In this document: positions 6,290-7,333 of the stretch, one piece after another
Layout of the letters: each line of letters opens with the position of its first letter
Position numbering within the stretch: the first letter of the stretch is position 1
DNA from: an uncultured Bryobacterales bacterium
GTDB lineage: Bacteria; Acidobacteriota; Terriglobia; Bryobacterales; Bryobacteraceae
Assembly (NCBI GenBank): GCA_937859895.1
Contig: CALMAV010000125.1
Location: forward strand, 1-7,333
Reading direction: 5' to 3'
Length of the DNA: 7,333 nucleotides
Position numbers and translations under genes: made by a program
Notes under the pieces: generated by a model
Told to the model about the DNA's origin: nothing
The model's database searches: none
The model's input: the letters and a program-made list of their open reading frames with translations, nothing else

Positions 6290-7333
6290 TGGTGATCTTC
6301 CTCCCGCAATCCTCCAATGATGAAGCGCCGTTGCTCGATGAGTTGACTCCACGCGAGATAGTCGCCGAACTCGATAAGCACGTGATCGGGCAGGCTGACG
6401 CAAAGAAATCGGTCGCCATTGCACTGCGCAACCGAGTTCGGCGACAGAAGCTGGAACCCGAAATGGCCGAAGAGGTCATGCCGAAGAACATCTTAATGAT
6501 CGGCCCCACGGGCGTTGGCAAAACCGAGATTGCGCGTAGGCTGGCGAAGCTGGCAAATTCGCCTTTTCTGAAAGTAGAGGCAAGTAAGTTCACTGAAGTC
6601 GGGTATGTCGGGCGCGATGTGGAGTCAATTATCCGCGACCTGGTGGACATCGCCATCGATATGGTGCGTGAGGAGCGGCTGGATCAAGTAGCCGACCGTG
6701 CCGAGCAACAAGCCGAAGATCGATTGCTTGATCTGTTGATGCCACCGCAGCCCGAAGGGGTGGACAGCAACGACAAAACGCGCGAGAAGCTGCGTGAGAA
6801 GTTGCGAGCAGGCAAACTCGACGACCGCATGGTGGAGGTGGATGTTAAAGAGCGCGGGCCGACTTTCGAAGTTGCGGCCGGCGGCAACATGGAGGAGATG
6901 GACATCAACCTGAAAGATGTCATGGGAGGTCTTTTTGGACCGCGGACCAAGAAAAGGAACATGCGGGTGTCCGAAGCGCTGGAGTACCTGATTCAGGAAG
7001 AAGAAGGCAAGCTGGTGGACATGGACCAGGTCACACGCATTGCATTGGAGCGGGTGGAGCGCAATGGCATCGTCTTCCTGGACGAGATAGATAAGATTGC
7101 CGGACGCGAGGGCGGCCATGGCCCGGATGTAAGCCGCGAAGGGGTGCAGCGAGACATTCTGCCGATTGTGGAGGGCACGTCAGTCAACACACGGCATGGC
7201 TTTGTACGAACGGACCACATTCTGTTTGTAGCCGCCGGCGCATTTCACGTGTCGAAACCTGCTGACCTGATTCCTGAACTTCAGGGCCGCTTCCCTATCC
7301 GTGTTGAATTGAAGTCATTGAGCGAAGCAGATT
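6289..7333 (+). CDS. hslU: HslU (ClpY) AAA+ unfoldase, N-terminal 348 residues, cut by window edge
   Basis: HslU is the hexameric ATPase that recognises, unfolds and feeds substrates into HslV. Translation from the ATG overlapping the hslV stop gives the N-terminal LTPREIVAELDKHVIGQADAKKSVAIALRNRVRRQ signature of the family. Walker A is GPTGVGKT (72-79, Lys78), followed by KFTEVGYVGRDVESIIRDL, which includes the GYVG pore loop. A charged, partly helical I domain runs from roughly 105 to 235. Walker B is IVFLDEID with Asp265-Glu266, and sensor-1 region LFVAAGAFHVSKPADLIPELQGRFPIRVEL precedes the cut. E. coli HslU has 443 residues, so the C-terminal AAA subdomain and the HslV-docking tail are missing only because the window ends. 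No internal defect is visible. Confidence 0.97.
   Translation, partial: MVIFLPQSSNDEAPLLDELTPREIVAELDKHVIGQADAKKSVAIALRNRVRRQKLEPEMAEEVMPKNILMIGPTGVGKTEIARRLAKLANSPFLKVEASKFTEVGYVGRDVESIIRDLVDIAIDMVREERLDQVADRAEQQAEDRLLDLLMPPQPEGVDSNDKTREKLREKLRAGKLDDRMVEVDVKERGPTFEVAAGGNMEEMDINLKDVMGGLFGPRTKKRNMRVSEALEYLIQEEEGKLVDMDQVTRIALERVERNGIVFLDEIDKIAGREGGHGPDVSREGVQRDILPIVEGTSVNTRHGFVRTDHILFVAAGAFHVSKPADLIPELQGRFPIRVELKSLSEAD

Noticed and set aside
6267..7220. Several minus-strand open frames opposite hslU
   Set aside because: They are shadows of an intact hslU frame with all AAA+ motifs.

Overview
The window looks like ordinary bacterial chromosome at about 55% G+C, with genes on both strands and short intergenic gaps. 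The HslV sequence (an N-terminal 'RIRSTT' propeptide junction), the secreted DPP IV-type peptidase and the DUF1801/RibD_C pair together suggest a soil bacterium, most plausibly an acidobacterium. That placement is inference from recalled family sequences, not a search.

Layout: (1) 1-1463, minus: the N-terminal two thirds of polyphosphate kinase 1, cut by the window edge. (2) 1464-1627: a spacer between divergent transcription units, with a good extended -10 promoter pointing at the next gene. (3) 1628-1704, plus: an initiator tRNA-fMet(CAU) with encoded CCA and an unusual U1-A72 pair. (4) 1705-1967: noncoding, with a 9-bp inverted repeat. (5) 2978-1968, minus: a tightly coupled two-gene unit, a DUF1801 protein followed by a dihydrofolate-reductase-fold (RibD_C) protein; the stop codon of one directly abuts the start codon of the other. 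(6) 3068-5230, plus: an exported S9B dipeptidyl-peptidase with a complete catalytic triad. (7) 5231-5749: a 519-base spacer holding a compound hairpin, a decayed C-terminal fragment of an AAA-type ATPase on the minus strand, and a TGAGCCA/TGGCTCA inverted repeat just ahead of hslV. (8) 5750-7333, plus: hslV and the 5' three quarters of hslU, overlapping by one base, encoding the peptidase and unfoldase of the HslUV cytoplasmic protease; hslU is cut by the window edge.

The genes do not form one pathway. Two are protein-degradation systems (periplasmic or extracellular dipeptide release, and cytoplasmic ATP-dependent proteolysis). Polyphosphate kinase and initiator tRNA are housekeeping. I see no convincing undescribed multi-gene system. 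The points most worth a second look are the gene remnant upstream of hslV, the inverted repeat in the hslV leader, and the nearly leaderless initiator tRNA with its U1-A72 pair.
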